A stretch of 64,000 bases of DNA from Dermatophilaceae bacterium (lineage in GTDB: Bacteria > Actinomycetota > Actinomycetes > Actinomycetales > Dermatophilaceae). The stretch is from positions 1 to 64,000 of the forward strand of contig JACMPC010000135.1 of NCBI GenBank assembly GCA_014377705.1, read 5' to 3'. The position numbers and the translations under genes were made by a program. Position 1 is the stretch's first letter; every line of letters begins with the position of its first letter. Below are positions 31,053 through 40,013 of the stretch, one piece after another. The notes beneath the pieces are model-generated. The model had not been told where the DNA came from. It saw only the letters and a list, made by a program, of their open reading frames with translations, and did not search any database.

Positions 31053-32286
31053 GGCCGACAACGACCGCCGCTCCGAGCAGTAGCTCCGCAAGCACCGCCG
31101 CCCCGAACAGCAACGACGGCGCGCCCACCCCGCTGAGCCGTGCGGCACCCAGCGAACCGCCGGCCAGGACGCTGGCCAAGGTGAGGAGCAGCGAGGCAAC
31201 CGCGCACGCCGCACCTGCCACCGTTGCCTTCACCCGCCAGGACGAGAGCCGGGCCACGGCACGAAGGGCCCGCCAACCGACCAGTGACCCGGCCGCAACC
31301 GGAACCAGGACGCTGAACCACAGACCGGCCGGTAGCTGACCGGGGGCCGGCACGGCGCCCAGCCCGGGGATGAGCGGCAGCAGGCCGGGGTTGGACTGTG
31401 ACCAGGTGATGGCGGTCCCCTCACCGAGGCCGAAGCCCGGACCCGCCATCCACGAGGCGGCCCAGAGCGCGACGTTCGGCAGGACCATCAGCTGGCCGAG
31501 GCTGATCACGACGACTCCGACCGGATCGGGCCCGAGTGCGTCATACAGCCTGCTGATCCGGCCCAGGTGCGTCACGACCATCACCAGAGTCAATGCCGCC
31601 CCGGCACCGAAGACCGCGAAGGCGCCCCACAGCCCCGGACGGACGGCCCGGCGCAGATGGATGGGCACCCGGTTCTTCAGCACCGTGGCGAGGCCGGGCG
31701 CCACCGCACCGACCTGGCCCCGAAACTCCATCGTGAGGGCGATCAGGACTGAGACCACGCCCACCACGGCCGTCCCCGCGACAGCACCCCCCAGCGAGGC
31801 GCTGAGGGGGTCGCCGGCCGTGGCGAGGGTCACGACCAGTCCCATGGCGGCGTACGCGAAGACGAAGGCGACGCCTGCGTCAGCGACGTCACGACGCAGG
31901 CCTCCACACTTCTGCAACCTGCTGGGACGACCATCATCGAGCTGCATGAGCATCTGGCGGGCCGCGACAGTAGCCACGAGGACTGATAGGGCCGCGAGCA
32001 GCAGGGGCGTCAGCGAGATGGTGGCGGACCCGGCGCTCAGCTGTGCGCCGTTGGCCAGCAGCCAGACGCAGGAACCCACCGAGAGTGCCTGGGTCCAGCT
32101 GACGGTGCTCTTCGGGCTGGCGACCCAGGCGAGCAGCACGGGCAGCACGATGACGAGCAACGACACCAGCGCGGCCGAGACACCCGACATCGCCGCGCTC
32201 AACCGGAGAGGGCCACCTACCATCGCCTCCGAGGATGACGGGGGGGAGGTGACATTGAGGTTGCGCACGCGATCGAAGAGGCTCAT
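31024..32286 (-). CDS. DUF6350 family multi-spanning membrane protein
   Basis: A ~420-residue protein with about ten hydrophobic segments and almost no soluble domains. The GSCVWLLANGAQLSAGSATI segment and the WSQSNPGLLPLIPGLGAVPA loop fit DUF6350, a membrane family that in Actinobacteria usually sits next to purN/purH or sucC/sucD, as here. ATG 32286 (MSLFDRVRN) is chosen; a GTG ten codons earlier is possible. The function is not known. Confidence 0.82.
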   Translation of the reverse strand: MSLFDRVRNLNVTSPPSSSEAMVGGPLRLSAAMSGVSAALVSLLVIVLPVLLAWVASPKSTVSWTQALSVGSCVWLLANGAQLSAGSATISLTPLLLAALSVLVATVAARQMLMQLDDGRPSRLQKCGGLRRDVADAGVAFVFAYAAMGLVVTLATAGDPLSASLGGAVAGTAVVGVVSVLIALTMEFRGQVGAVAPGLATVLKNRVPIHLRRAVRPGLWGAFAVFGAGAALTLVMVVTHLGRISRLYDALGPDPVGVVVISLGQLMVLPNVALWAASWMAGPGFGLGEGTAITWSQSNPGLLPLIPGLGAVPAPGQLPAGLWFSVLVPVAAGSLVGWRALRAVARLSSWRVKATVAGAACAVASLLLTLASVLAGGSLGAARLSGVGAPSLLFGAAVLAELLLGAAVVVGLSHLRAART

Positions 32287-32375
32287 CAGGAGTCTATGGT
32301 CGCTGCTGACGGCCACAACCCCACACGGGGCGCGCCGCGCGGGCCCAGATTACCCCTGCCTGGGAGATGTCCAGG

Positions 32376-35267
32376 TCAGAGCACCTGGGCGAATGTGCCC
32401 CAGCCAACACCGATCTTTGTCACGGCTCCGGCAAAACCACCCAGGCCATTGCCGCGGTACAGGTACAGCTCGCCAGTGGGCTTCACCGCCACCAGATCGG
32501 TCTTGCCATCACCGCTGAAGTCGCCCGGGGAGAACACCCTGGAGAACGTGCCCCACCCGCTACCGATCTTCATCCCTACCCCGGCAAGACCACCCAGACC
32601 ACTGCCCCGATACAGGTACAGGTCGCCGTTGGTCATGGCCGCCACCAGGTCAGCCTTGCCATCACCACTGAAGTCACGGGGAGAGAACACCTTCGTGAAC
32701 ACCCCCCGGACAACACCAGTCTGTGTCCCGGCTCCGGCAAAGCCACCCAGACCATTGCCCCGGTACAGGTACAGCTCGCCGCCGGGCTTCACGGCCACCA
32801 GGTCAGCCTTGCCATCACCACTGAAGTCGCCCGGGGAGAACACCCTGGAGAACATGCTCCACCCGCTACCGATCTTCACCCCTGCCCCGGCAAAACCACC
32901 CAGACCGTTGCCCCGGTACAGGTACAGCTCGCCGTGCGGCTTGACCGCCGCCACGTCGGCCCTGCCATCACCACTGAAGTCGCCAGGAGCGAACACCTTC
33001 GAGAACATGTTCCACCCTGCACCGATCTTCACCCCTGCCCCGGCAAAACCACCCAGACCACTGCCCCGGTAGAGGTACAGGTCGCCATTGGTCCTGGCCG
33101 CCAGCAGGTCGATCTTGCCGTCACCGCTGAAGTCCAACGGCGACGTGGTCACCGCAAGGTCGTCGAGAACGAACGAGGTGGCCGCCGACGCGTCCTCGTC
33201 GCCGGAGAAGGACAGCGAGATCGTCTGGCCGGCATACGCCGACAGGTTCACCGTCTTGAGCTGGTACCTGCCTGACGCGTTGAGGTTGGACAGGGTCTGC
33301 AGCATGGTCGAGCCCGCCCGGACCGTCAACGTGTCGAACGCCTGGTCGTTCGGGGACTCGGACGTTCCGATGAGCACGTAGTACGACAGGATTGCTCGCC
33401 TGCCCGCCGGTATTGTCACCAGCTGCGAGATCGAGTCGTGGGACTCCGCGCCGGTTCCGCACAACCAGGCGTCCCAGGCCCCGGAATGGGCGGCGCCCGA
33501 TCCTGGCCTGTTGATGATGGGAATCCCGCCAGAAGGAGTCGCGGACCAGAGGGTGTTGCCCGACTCGAATCCAGGGTTGCGCAGCAGGTTGTTGCCCAGC
33601 GGGGGTGGCGTGGTCATGCCACAGGTCGCCGCTCCGGGCGGCACTGCGATCGCCGAGAAAGAGGCCGCGATGCCCACGCACTCGGCCGACCCGGCGCCGT
33701 ACAGGTCCTTGGCGGACTGGATGGCTCCCTCCCGGGCTGCGGCGTAGGTGCTGCTCGAGGTGAGGTACGTCGTCAGCGTCCGATACCAGATCCGGGCGGC
33801 CTTGTCCCGGCCGACCGGGGTCACCGTCGAGGAGTTACACGTCGGGCTGTTGTAGGAGACACCGTTGAGGACCTTGGCCCCCGACCCCTCGGAGGCCAGG
33901 TAGAACCAGTGGTTCAACGGCCCTGCCGAGAGGTGCACGTCCATGCCGCCCAAGGTGGGAGACCAGCAGTCCGGCGAGACATTGTCGCGGGAGGGCCGGT
34001 CCAGGTAGCGCAGCGGCGTCCCGTCGCCATTGAGGTTGATCAGCTCGCCGATGAGGTAGTCCGGGGTGTCGACGGCGTTTGCCGCGTACCACTCCACGGA
34101 CGTGCCGAAGATGTCCGAGGTCGCCTCGTCCAGGCCCCCGGCCTCACCCACCCCGACCAGCGCGGCGGTGTTCTCGGTGACGCCATGAGTCATCTCATGG
34201 CCTGCCACGTCGAGCTCGACGACGGGGTGGGCGTTGCCCGCCCCGTCGCCGTAGGTCATCTGGGTGCCATCCCAGAACGCGTTGAGGTAGCCGTTGCCGT
34301 AGTGGACTCGTGAACGTGCGCCGACCCCGTTGTTCCGGATGCCGTTGCGGCCGAGGACGTTTTTGAAATAGTTGAAGGTCTTCCCCGCGCCATAGTGGGC
34401 ATCGACCCCGGCCGAGGCCCGATCGGTGACCGCGCCATTGCCCCAGGCGTTGTCAGCGTCGGTGAAGGTTGTTCCCGGAACATTGAAGATATCGCCGCCC
34501 AAGCCGTTTCCGAGGCCGTTGAGATCCGTGGTGTAGTTGCCCACTGCGTTCCTCATCGAGTAGTGGCCGGGGGTACCAGTGGTGTCGATGGGCACCGTAC
34601 CCACGTAGATGCCGTTACCGGTGCCGTTCACGATCTCGTCCCAGGACGACATCGTGGCACCAGTGCCGGCATCGACAATGGTGTGCACCCGGCTGGGCGT
34701 CTGGTCGGCACGCACACCGGTGGTGAGCACGTCATAGGCCAGCCTCGGCTTCGCCTTGCCGGACCCGCCCGGGGAGTAGACGACCAGCTCACCCTTGGTC
34801 GCCGCAGCACCCTGCTGCATCAACGAAGCCTTCCGGCCACCCGCAGCCCGGGCCGCCGACAGGCTGAGCTTCGGGGTGGTCGAGGCCACCACCACCTCAG
34901 GGGAGCCGTTCCAGCTGACTGCCTTGATCTTGCCGGACCTGACCCGGTGGCTCACCAAGTCGCCACCGACGACCCGCAACCCGCGATAGGTCCGGTCGTA
35001 CCGCACATTGGTCGTGCCGTCAGGATCGGTGATGACATCCCTGACCACGAGGTCCTCAGCGCCGTCCAGGCCCAGGGCCCGCTCGGTGGAGCCAGCGCGG
35101 GACTGCTCGACAGCAATCCTGCCAGCCCTACCAGAGGGCGACGACGCAGAGGAAGACGGCGTCGAAGTCGGCGTCGGGGTCGGCGCGCCATAGGCCGTCA
35201 CAGACCCGCTCGCCATGACCACGGCAAGAAGAACCCCGGATGCCACGCTGAGTCTCAGACAACGCAA
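32376..35267 (-). CDS. Secreted M4 (thermolysin-type) metalloprotease with C-terminal FG-GAP repeats
   Basis: A ~963-residue secreted zinc protease. A signal peptide (1-28) and Ser/Thr/Pro-rich linker precede an FTP/PepSY-type propeptide (about 45-210). The M4 catalytic domain holds HEMTH (357-361), GGLDEATSD (Glu381 as third zinc ligand) and the transition-state His453 in LNHWFY. Then come a jelly-roll-like region starting NLLRNPGFESG (about 556-705) and five ~51-residue FG-GAP/VCBS-like repeats (DFSGDGKxDLxA). The TTG at 35267 has AAGGAG eight bases upstream; the ATG at 35327 coincides with the likely -10 box, so it is rejected. It interrupts an otherwise conserved metabolic block. Confidence 0.9.
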   Translation of the reverse strand: MRCLRLSVASGVLLAVVMASGSVTAYGAPTPTPTSTPSSSASSPSGRAGRIAVEQSRAGSTERALGLDGAEDLVVRDVITDPDGTTNVRYDRTYRGLRVVGGDLVSHRVRSGKIKAVSWNGSPEVVVASTTPKLSLSAARAAGGRKASLMQQGAAATKGELVVYSPGGSGKAKPRLAYDVLTTGVRADQTPSRVHTIVDAGTGATMSSWDEIVNGTGNGIYVGTVPIDTTGTPGHYSMRNAVGNYTTDLNGLGNGLGGDIFNVPGTTFTDADNAWGNGAVTDRASAGVDAHYGAGKTFNYFKNVLGRNGIRNNGVGARSRVHYGNGYLNAFWDGTQMTYGDGAGNAHPVVELDVAGHEMTHGVTENTAALVGVGEAGGLDEATSDIFGTSVEWYAANAVDTPDYLIGELINLNGDGTPLRYLDRPSRDNVSPDCWSPTLGGMDVHLSAGPLNHWFYLASEGSGAKVLNGVSYNSPTCNSSTVTPVGRDKAARIWYRTLTTYLTSSSTYAAAREGAIQSAKDLYGAGSAECVGIAASFSAIAVPPGAATCGMTTPPPLGNNLLRNPGFESGNTLWSATPSGGIPIINRPGSGAAHSGAWDAWLCGTGAESHDSISQLVTIPAGRRAILSYYVLIGTSESPNDQAFDTLTVRAGSTMLQTLSNLNASGRYQLKTVNLSAYAGQTISLSFSGDEDASAATSFVLDDLAVTTSPLDFSGDGKIDLLAARTNGDLYLYRGSGLGGFAGAGVKIGAGWNMFSKVFAPGDFSGDGRADVAAVKPHGELYLYRGNGLGGFAGAGVKIGSGWSMFSRVFSPGDFSGDGKADLVAVKPGGELYLYRGNGLGGFAGAGTQTGVVRGVFTKVFSPRDFSGDGKADLVAAMTNGDLYLYRGSGLGGLAGVGMKIGSGWGTFSRVFSPGDFSGDGKTDLVAVKPTGELYLYRGNGLGGFAGAVTKIGVGWGTFAQVL
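32379..33137. repeat. Five tandem ~153-bp coding repeats (FG-GAP blades)
   Basis: The 3' end of the metalloprotease gene is five tandem units of about 153 bp, each encoding DFSGDG(K/R)xDLxA followed by GDLYLYRG or GELYLYRG, GLGGFAG and a GW-F-VF spacer. Units differ by only a few residues, so recombination between them is likely. The Asp-rich loop of each unit resembles a calcium-binding FG-GAP loop. Confidence 0.85.
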
Positions 35268-35325
35268 GGGCGCATCTCCTTCGGTGGGGCCGGCGCCTGG
35301 CGCTCGCCAGCGTGATGGCACCGTC

Positions 35326-35370
35326 ATTGTGATGAGCGTTTCGGGTGCTGTCAAAATGACTTGTTGACAG
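35326..35370. promoter_or_regulatory. Divergent promoters with back-to-back TTGACA boxes
   Basis: Toward the protease (minus strand): TTGACA at 35354-35349, a 17-base spacer, then CACAAT at 35331-35326. Toward the lipoprotein (plus strand): TTGACA at 35364-35369, with no clear -10. The arms CTGTCA (35348-35353) and TGACAG (35365-35370) form an inverted repeat with an 11-base centre. One regulator could control both genes. Confidence 0.6.
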
Positions 35371-35403
35371 GAGTGTCCCCGCCCATGAGTGCAGGATGGA
35401 CTA

Positions 35404-35865
35404 ATGCGATCTCCCGCCCTCGCCCCGTTCTGCCTGGCCGTCGCGGTGGCCACGACCGCCTGCGGCTCCCCGAAGGATTCGCCCAGTATGTCCCAGCCCG
35501 CGGTCTTCCCGCTGACGATCACGCGGATCGGTGGGGTCGCCGGTTTTCATGACGTTCTGGTCGTCAACGGGGAGGGACTTGTGTCGGTCACCCAGAAGGG
35601 CAGGACACGATGGCAGTGCAGGCTCACGCCGGTGGCTGCCAGGCGGGTGGCCACGGCCACCTCCGCCCTGCCGTGGCCTCGACTCACGGCTAGCAGCACC
35701 AGCGCCGGCTTCTCCGATGATCTGGTGACCTTGGTTCAGTCACCCGCGGGCGGTCCGGTCAGGCTGGAGGACCCGCAAACCGGTGCTGCGGGCACGATCT
35801 TCAACGAGCTGATCAACGATCTGCGCGGCGGCTGGTCGGCCTCTGGCATGTGCAGGCCGGTCTGA
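35404..35865 (+). CDS. Small lipoprotein, possible emfourin-like M4 protease inhibitor
   Basis: A 153-residue exported protein. The signal ends at Cys20 (ATTAC), a slightly atypical lipobox. The mature domain starts LTITRIGGVAGFHDVLVV and continues with beta-strand-like segments and LTPVAARRVATATSALPW. The 'R-x-GG-x-AG' beginning and the size resemble emfourin-type inhibitors of M4 peptidases, often encoded beside their target. Here the M4 protease gene is immediately divergent (136 bp between starts). This relation is inference from pattern and context; the alternative is an unrelated hypothetical lipoprotein. AGGA lies nine bases before the ATG. Confidence 0.6.
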   Translation: MRSPALAPFCLAVAVATTACGSPKDSPSMSQPAVFPLTITRIGGVAGFHDVLVVNGEGLVSVTQKGRTRWQCRLTPVAARRVATATSALPWPRLTASSTSAGFSDDLVTLVQSPAGGPVRLEDPQTGAAGTIFNELINDLRGGWSASGMCRPV

Positions 35866-35947
35866 CTGCGAGGATGCCCGCCGTCGGAGCAGGTGGAATC
35901 GGGTGCAAAGCCAAGGGTCTTGGGTCGGGGTCAATGCCGGGACAGCG

Positions 35948-35986
35948 CGTTGGGCCGGTCACCTCGACGAGGTGACCGGCCCAACG
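35948..35986. terminator. Strong hairpin terminator after sucD
   Basis: GTTGGGCCGGTCACCTC (35949-35965) and its exact reverse complement (35969-35985) form a perfect 17-bp stem, 18 with the flanking C-G pair, closing a 3-base loop. It begins 19 bp after the sucD stop. No U-run follows, as is common in GC-rich genomes. It may also end transcription from the opposite lipoprotein gene. Confidence 0.8.
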
Positions 35987-36004
35987 AGCCGTCTCACGAC
36001 AGGA

Positions 36005-36895
36005 TCAGACCAGCTTCTTCATGACCTCACGCATCAGCTCCGCGGTCGCGGACGGCGTCTTGCCGACCTTGACCCCGGCGGCCTCGAGGGCCTCCTGCTT
36101 GGCAGCAGCGGTGCCGGACGAACCGGACACGATGGCGCCCGCGTGACCCATGGTCTTGCCCTCAGGGGCGGTGAAGCCGGCCACGTAGCCGACAACCGGC
36201 TTGGTGACGTGCTCCTTGATGTAGGCCGCTGCCCGCTCCTCGGCGTCCCCGCCGATCTCACCGATCATGACGATCGCATCGGTGTCGGGGTCGTTCTGGA
36301 ATGCCTCGAGGCAGTCGATGTGGGTGGTCCCGATGATCGGGTCCCCGCCGATGCCCACAGCGGTTGAGAATCCGAAGTCTCGCAGCTCATAGATCATCTG
36401 GTAGGTCAGAGTGCCCGACTTGGAGACGAGCCCGATGCGTCCGGCGCCAGCGATCGTCGATGGGATGATTCCCGCGTTGGATGCGCCGGGGCTGATGATC
36501 CCGGGGCAGTTGGGGCCAATGATGCGCGTCCCGCCGGACTGCTTCGCGTAGGTCCAGAACTCGGCGCTGTCCTTGACTGCGACGCCCTCGGTGATGACGA
36601 CGGCAAGCGGGATCTTGGCGTCGATGGCCTCCATCACAGCGGCCTTGGTGAACTTGGCCGGGACGAAGACGACGGTCACGTCGGCACCGGTGGCCTCGAC
36701 AGCCTCAGCCACCGAACCGAAGACCGGTATGGAGACCCCCGAGTCGAACTCGACTTTCTGTCCGCCCTTGCCGGGAGTCACGCCACCGACGATATTGGTG
36801 CCCGAGGCCAGCATGAGCTGGGTGTGCTTCTGGCCCTCGGAGCCGGTCATGCCCTGCACGATGACCTTGGAGCTTGCGGTAAGGAAAATAGCCAT
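36005..36895 (-). CDS. sucD: Succinyl-CoA synthetase, alpha subunit
   Basis: A 296-residue subunit carrying the CoA site and the phosphorylated histidine. Landmarks are [42 protein letters not shown], and [13 protein letters not shown] with the active His. With SucC it interconverts succinyl-CoA and succinate with nucleotide phosphorylation. The start is 14 bp after the sucC stop, so the two are one operon, followed by a strong hairpin. Confidence 0.97.
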   Translation of the reverse strand: MAIFLTASSKVIVQGMTGSEGQKHTQLMLASGTNIVGGVTPGKGGQKVEFDSGVSIPVFGSVAEAVEATGADVTVVFVPAKFTKAAVMEAIDAKIPLAVVITEGVAVKDSAEFWTYAKQSGGTRIIGPNCPGIISPGASNAGIIPSTIAGAGRIGLVSKSGTLTYQMIYELRDFGFSTAVGIGGDPIIGTTHIDCLEAFQNDPDTDAIVMIGEIGGDAEERAAAYIKEHVTKPVVGYVAGFTAPEGKTMGHAGAIVSGSSGTAAAKQEALEAAGVKVGKTPSATAELMREVMKKLV

Positions 36896-36909
36896 GGTGA
36901 TTGCGCCTT

Positions 36910-38109
36910 TCAGTTCTTGTCGGCGGCGTAAGCCAGTTCGGCGGCCTTGCGGGCGGCGCCATCCATGGTTTCTTCGACGGTCACCAGAGGGTGCGCGGCG
37001 TCGGCGAGGATACGACGGCCTTCGTCGACGTTGTTGCCGTCCAGTCGAACGACCAGTGGCTTGGTGGCCTCGTCACCGAGGACCTTAAGGGCACCCACGA
37101 TGCCGTGGGCGACAGCGTCACAGGAGGTGATGCCGCCGAAGACGTTGACGAACACCGACTTGACCTGCTCGTCGCCCAGGATGATGTGCAACCCGTCGGT
37201 CATGACCTTCGCGGATGCGCCGCCACCGATGTCGAGGAAGTTGGCCGGCTCCGGGTGCTCGCCCGGCCCGCCGAACTCCTCACCGGCGTAGGCAACGCAG
37301 TCCAGGGTCGACATGACAAGGCCTGCGCCGTTGCCGATGATGCCCACAGAGCCGCTGAGCTTGACGTAGTTGAGGTCCTTAGCCTTGGCCGCAGCCTCGA
37401 GCGGGTCGGCCGAGGCCTTGTCCTCGAGCGCTGCGTGGCCGGGGTGACGGAACCCGGCGTTGTCGTCGAGAGTGACCTTGCCGTCGAGGGCCACGATCGT
37501 GCCGTCAGCAGTCTTGACCAGCGGGTTGACCTCGACCAGCGTGGCGTCCTCGTCGCGGTAGACCGTCCACAGCTTCTGGATAGCTTCTGCAATCTGTCCC
37601 TTGACGTCCTCGTCGAAGTTCGCCGCTTCGACGATCTCCTTCGCCTTGGCCGAGTCGATACCCACGATCGGGTCCACCGGAATGCGGGCCAGAGCCTCGG
37701 GACGCTCGACGGCGAGCACCTCGATCTCCACGCCGCCCTCCTTGCTGGCCATGGCCAGGGAGGAGCGGTTCGCCCGGTCGAGCAGGACAGAGAAGTAGTA
37801 CTCCTGCTCGATCTGCGCACCAGCGGCGATCATCACCTTGTGCACCGTGTGGCCCTTGATGCCCATGCCGAGTATCTGAGAGGCAGCCTCGGCTGCCTCG
37901 TCAGGAGACTTGGCAACCTTGACTCCGCCAGCCTTGCCACGTCCGCCAACCTTGACCTGCGCCTTGACGACCACCACTGCGCGGCTGCCGGCACCGATTG
38001 TCACCGCCGCCGCGCGTGCTTCCTCAACGGTCTCGGCGACGATGCCAGCCAGCACCGGCACTCCGTGCGCCTCGAACATGTCGCGCGCTTGGTATTCGAA
38101 CAGGTCCAC
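36910..38109 (-). CDS. sucC: Succinyl-CoA synthetase, beta subunit
   Basis: A 399-residue ATP-grasp subunit. It starts [20 protein letters not shown], the universal SucC N-terminus, at GTG 38109 behind GAGGA; a longer frame upstream has no similarity. Other landmarks are [27 protein letters not shown] and [12 protein letters not shown]. It couples with SucD in the TCA cycle. About 160 bp upstream on the same strand is the B12-binding mutase subunit, whose partner enzyme makes succinyl-CoA. Confidence 0.97.
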   Translation of the reverse strand: MDLFEYQARDMFEAHGVPVLAGIVAETVEEARAAAVTIGAGSRAVVVVKAQVKVGGRGKAGGVKVAKSPDEAAEAASQILGMGIKGHTVHKVMIAAGAQIEQEYYFSVLLDRANRSSLAMASKEGGVEIEVLAVERPEALARIPVDPIVGIDSAKAKEIVEAANFDEDVKGQIAEAIQKLWTVYRDEDATLVEVNPLVKTADGTIVALDGKVTLDDNAGFRHPGHAALEDKASADPLEAAAKAKDLNYVKLSGSVGIIGNGAGLVMSTLDCVAYAGEEFGGPGEHPEPANFLDIGGGASAKVMTDGLHIILGDEQVKSVFVNVFGGITSCDAVAHGIVGALKVLGDEATKPLVVRLDGNNVDEGRRILADAAHPLVTVEETMDGAARKAAELAYAADKN

Positions 38110-38270
38110 GAGTTCATCCTCATCTTCGCCGGGAACATCTCCTCGGATGGTAATCCGCAACCCCGCCCGGCAGTTGCGCAGGGGTGCCCCGGATGAGACG
38201 AACCACATTGACCGATGACGTCAACGAGCCCTGAAAACAGCGGCGGGCAGCGACTTCAGCCAGCCGGACC

Positions 38271-38672
38271 TCAGCTGGCGTGGACGTTGGTGCGAACCCA
38301 CTCCACGATGTCCGTGGTCGTCGCACCGGGAGTGAAGACCTTGGCGACACCGAGCTTGCCCAGCTCAGGGATGTCCGCCTCCGGGATGATGCCGCCACCG
38401 AACACGACGATGTCCTTGGCGTCACGCTCGGCGAGCAGCGCCGCGACCTTGGCGAACAACGTCATATGGGCACCAGACAGGACCGAGAGGCCAACGGCGT
38501 CAGCGTCCTCCTGGATGGCGGCTTCGACGATCTGCTCGGGGGTCTGGTGCAGACCGGTGTAGACGACCTCCATGCCGGCGTCACGCAAGGCACGGGCTAC
38601 TACTTTCGCCCCCCGGTCGTGTCCGTCAAGCCCGGGTTTTGCCACAACAATCCGTAACGGAGATTCGTTCAT
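38271..38672 (-). CDS. B12-binding small subunit of a two-subunit acyl-CoA mutase
   Basis: A 133-residue stand-alone cobalamin-binding domain. The base-off motif D16-G-H18-D-R-G21 is in [12 protein letters not shown], followed by the expected SxL (LSVLSGAH) and GGG (VVFGGGIIP) motifs. There is no catalytic domain attached, so it should work with the 530-residue mutase subunit encoded at 15550-17142. It lies upstream of sucC on the same strand, fitting a methylmalonyl-CoA to succinyl-CoA route. The ATG at 38672 starts the conserved region directly. Confidence 0.9.
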   Translation of the reverse strand: MNESPLRIVVAKPGLDGHDRGAKVVARALRDAGMEVVYTGLHQTPEQIVEAAIQEDADAVGLSVLSGAHMTLFAKVAALLAERDAKDIVVFGGGIIPEADIPELGKLGVAKVFTPGATTTDIVEWVRTNVHAS

Positions 38673-38826
38673 AGGCTGAAGACTACAATCCGCCGGTCGG
38701 GACTGCTCACCCGGCGATGGTCAGGGCACCTGGTCCGCAAGGCAAACTCCGCCGCAGCAGTCCCGCAGATGTCGCCTGCGCTTGCTCTCGACAACCGGAT
38801 TGTCCTGCTACTACCGTTGCACGACC

Positions 38827-39825
38827 ATGTTCGAGAGTCCAGCGTCACAACCACGGGAACCGGCTCACCAGCCCGGGCGACTAGCGAGCCTGCAGGCCAA
38901 CAGCCGCAGCGCCCTTGAGCGCGCTCGGGACGCGGTCCTGGTGACGGCCCAGGGGACCTCTGACGTCCTCAGTGGTGCCGCCAGGGCCCTGCTGACGCCG
39001 TCCGGTGTGGCCGGCGCCGCCGTCGAGCTGGTCTGGGCAAGCACCCATGTCGCGCTCTACCCGCTCGGGCTGCTGGGCGGCCCGGACAGCTACGAGGGGC
39101 ACGGATACAGCGTGCAGGAGCTCCCACCCATGCAACGCGGGCTGGTGATCGGCGACGTCGAGGCGGCCGGCACACCGATCCTGCTGGTGCACGGCATGAT
39201 CGACAACCGCTCCATCTTCAGCCGGCTGCGTCGGGGGCTTCGGCGACGCGGTTTCGGCAGGGTCGTCTCCATCAACTACTCCCCGCTGACCTCCGATGTG
39301 CGTGTCGCCGCAGCCTGGCTTGCCGAGGAGGTCGAGTCTCTGGTGGCCGAGACCGGCTACGAACGGGTGCACGTCGTGGGCCACAGCCTCGGCGGCCTGA
39401 TCGCCCGGTACTACGTCACCCGCCTGGGCGGTGACCAGAGAGTGCACACGCTGGTCACCCTGGGCACACCGCACGGAGGGACCTTCAACGCCTATGCGTT
39501 GCCGTCTCACCTGTGCCGGCAGCTGCGACCCGGCAGCCCGCTCATGCGCGAGCTCGGCGCCCCGGTGCCGGCCTGCGGGACCCGGTTCGTGGCCTACTGG
39601 TCCGACCTGGACCAGCTGGTCTTTCCGCAACGCAATGCCAAGCTGAATCACCCGGATCTGACCGTTCGCAATATCGGGGTTCATGGAACCGGCCATATGA
39701 GCCTGCCCATCAACGGGGACGTCGTTCACGGGATCTCGACCATGCTGGCGCACCTGGGCGCCGACGGAAGCCTGCTCACGGCTGGCGTCACCGAGCTCAG
39801 GGGCAGGGCCTGCCGCCGACCCTGA
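38827..39825 (+). CDS. Alpha/beta-hydrolase, lipase/esterase-like
   Basis: A ~332-residue protein. The first ~90 residues are helical and amphipathic and may touch the membrane. The hydrolase core begins TPILLVHGMIDNRSIF (oxyanion region) and has the nucleophile elbow GHSLGG. A later His in VHGTGHMSLP probably completes the triad. The segment LGTPHGGTFNA is typical of PGAP1-like and triacylglycerol lipases. No signal peptide is apparent. ATG 38827 is preferred; an ATG 15 codons earlier is possible. The substrate is unknown. Confidence 0.8.
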   Translation: MFESPASQPREPAHQPGRLASLQANSRSALERARDAVLVTAQGTSDVLSGAARALLTPSGVAGAAVELVWASTHVALYPLGLLGGPDSYEGHGYSVQELPPMQRGLVIGDVEAAGTPILLVHGMIDNRSIFSRLRRGLRRRGFGRVVSINYSPLTSDVRVAAAWLAEEVESLVAETGYERVHVVGHSLGGLIARYYVTRLGGDQRVHTLVTLGTPHGGTFNAYALPSHLCRQLRPGSPLMRELGAPVPACGTRFVAYWSDLDQLVFPQRNAKLNHPDLTVRNIGVHGTGHMSLPINGDVVHGISTMLAHLGADGSLLTAGVTELRGRACRRP

Positions 39826-39913
39826 CCCGAACCTGACCGGCTCCTGCGCTGCCCGTGACTCGACCCCGCCCGCGCCGCAGTGGTGCTGTCGAGGAAGCCA
39901 CCTAATGGTGCGG

Positions 39914-39966
39914 AATCTCAATAGATGAAAGGTAAAGAATTGTCAAATTAGGGATAGCAAATAAGT
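39914..39966 (+). promoter_or_regulatory. AT-rich promoter-like stretch upstream of the M23 peptidase gene
   Basis: In the 188-bp gap before the M23 gene about 50 bases are strikingly AT-rich for this genome, and they include TTGTCA at 39940-39945. A weak TAAGTC lies 16 bases later. This is a likely promoter or regulator site. I looked for a cyclic-di-AMP riboswitch here and did not see its conserved core. Confidence 0.4.
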
Positions 39967-40013
39967 CGCGCTAACCTCAACTCGTCCATATTCGCTCCCG
40001 TGAGGTTTTGCCT

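Noticed and set aside
35268-35522. Longer N-terminus for the M4 protease, for example ATG 35327
   Set aside because: The ATG overlaps the predicted -10 box. The TTG at 35267 has a good ribosome site and begins a clean signal peptide.
39826-40013. Cyclic-di-AMP riboswitch before the M23 peptidase
   Set aside because: These riboswitches are common in this position in Actinobacteria, but I could not find the conserved core; only an AT-rich promoter-like stretch is present.
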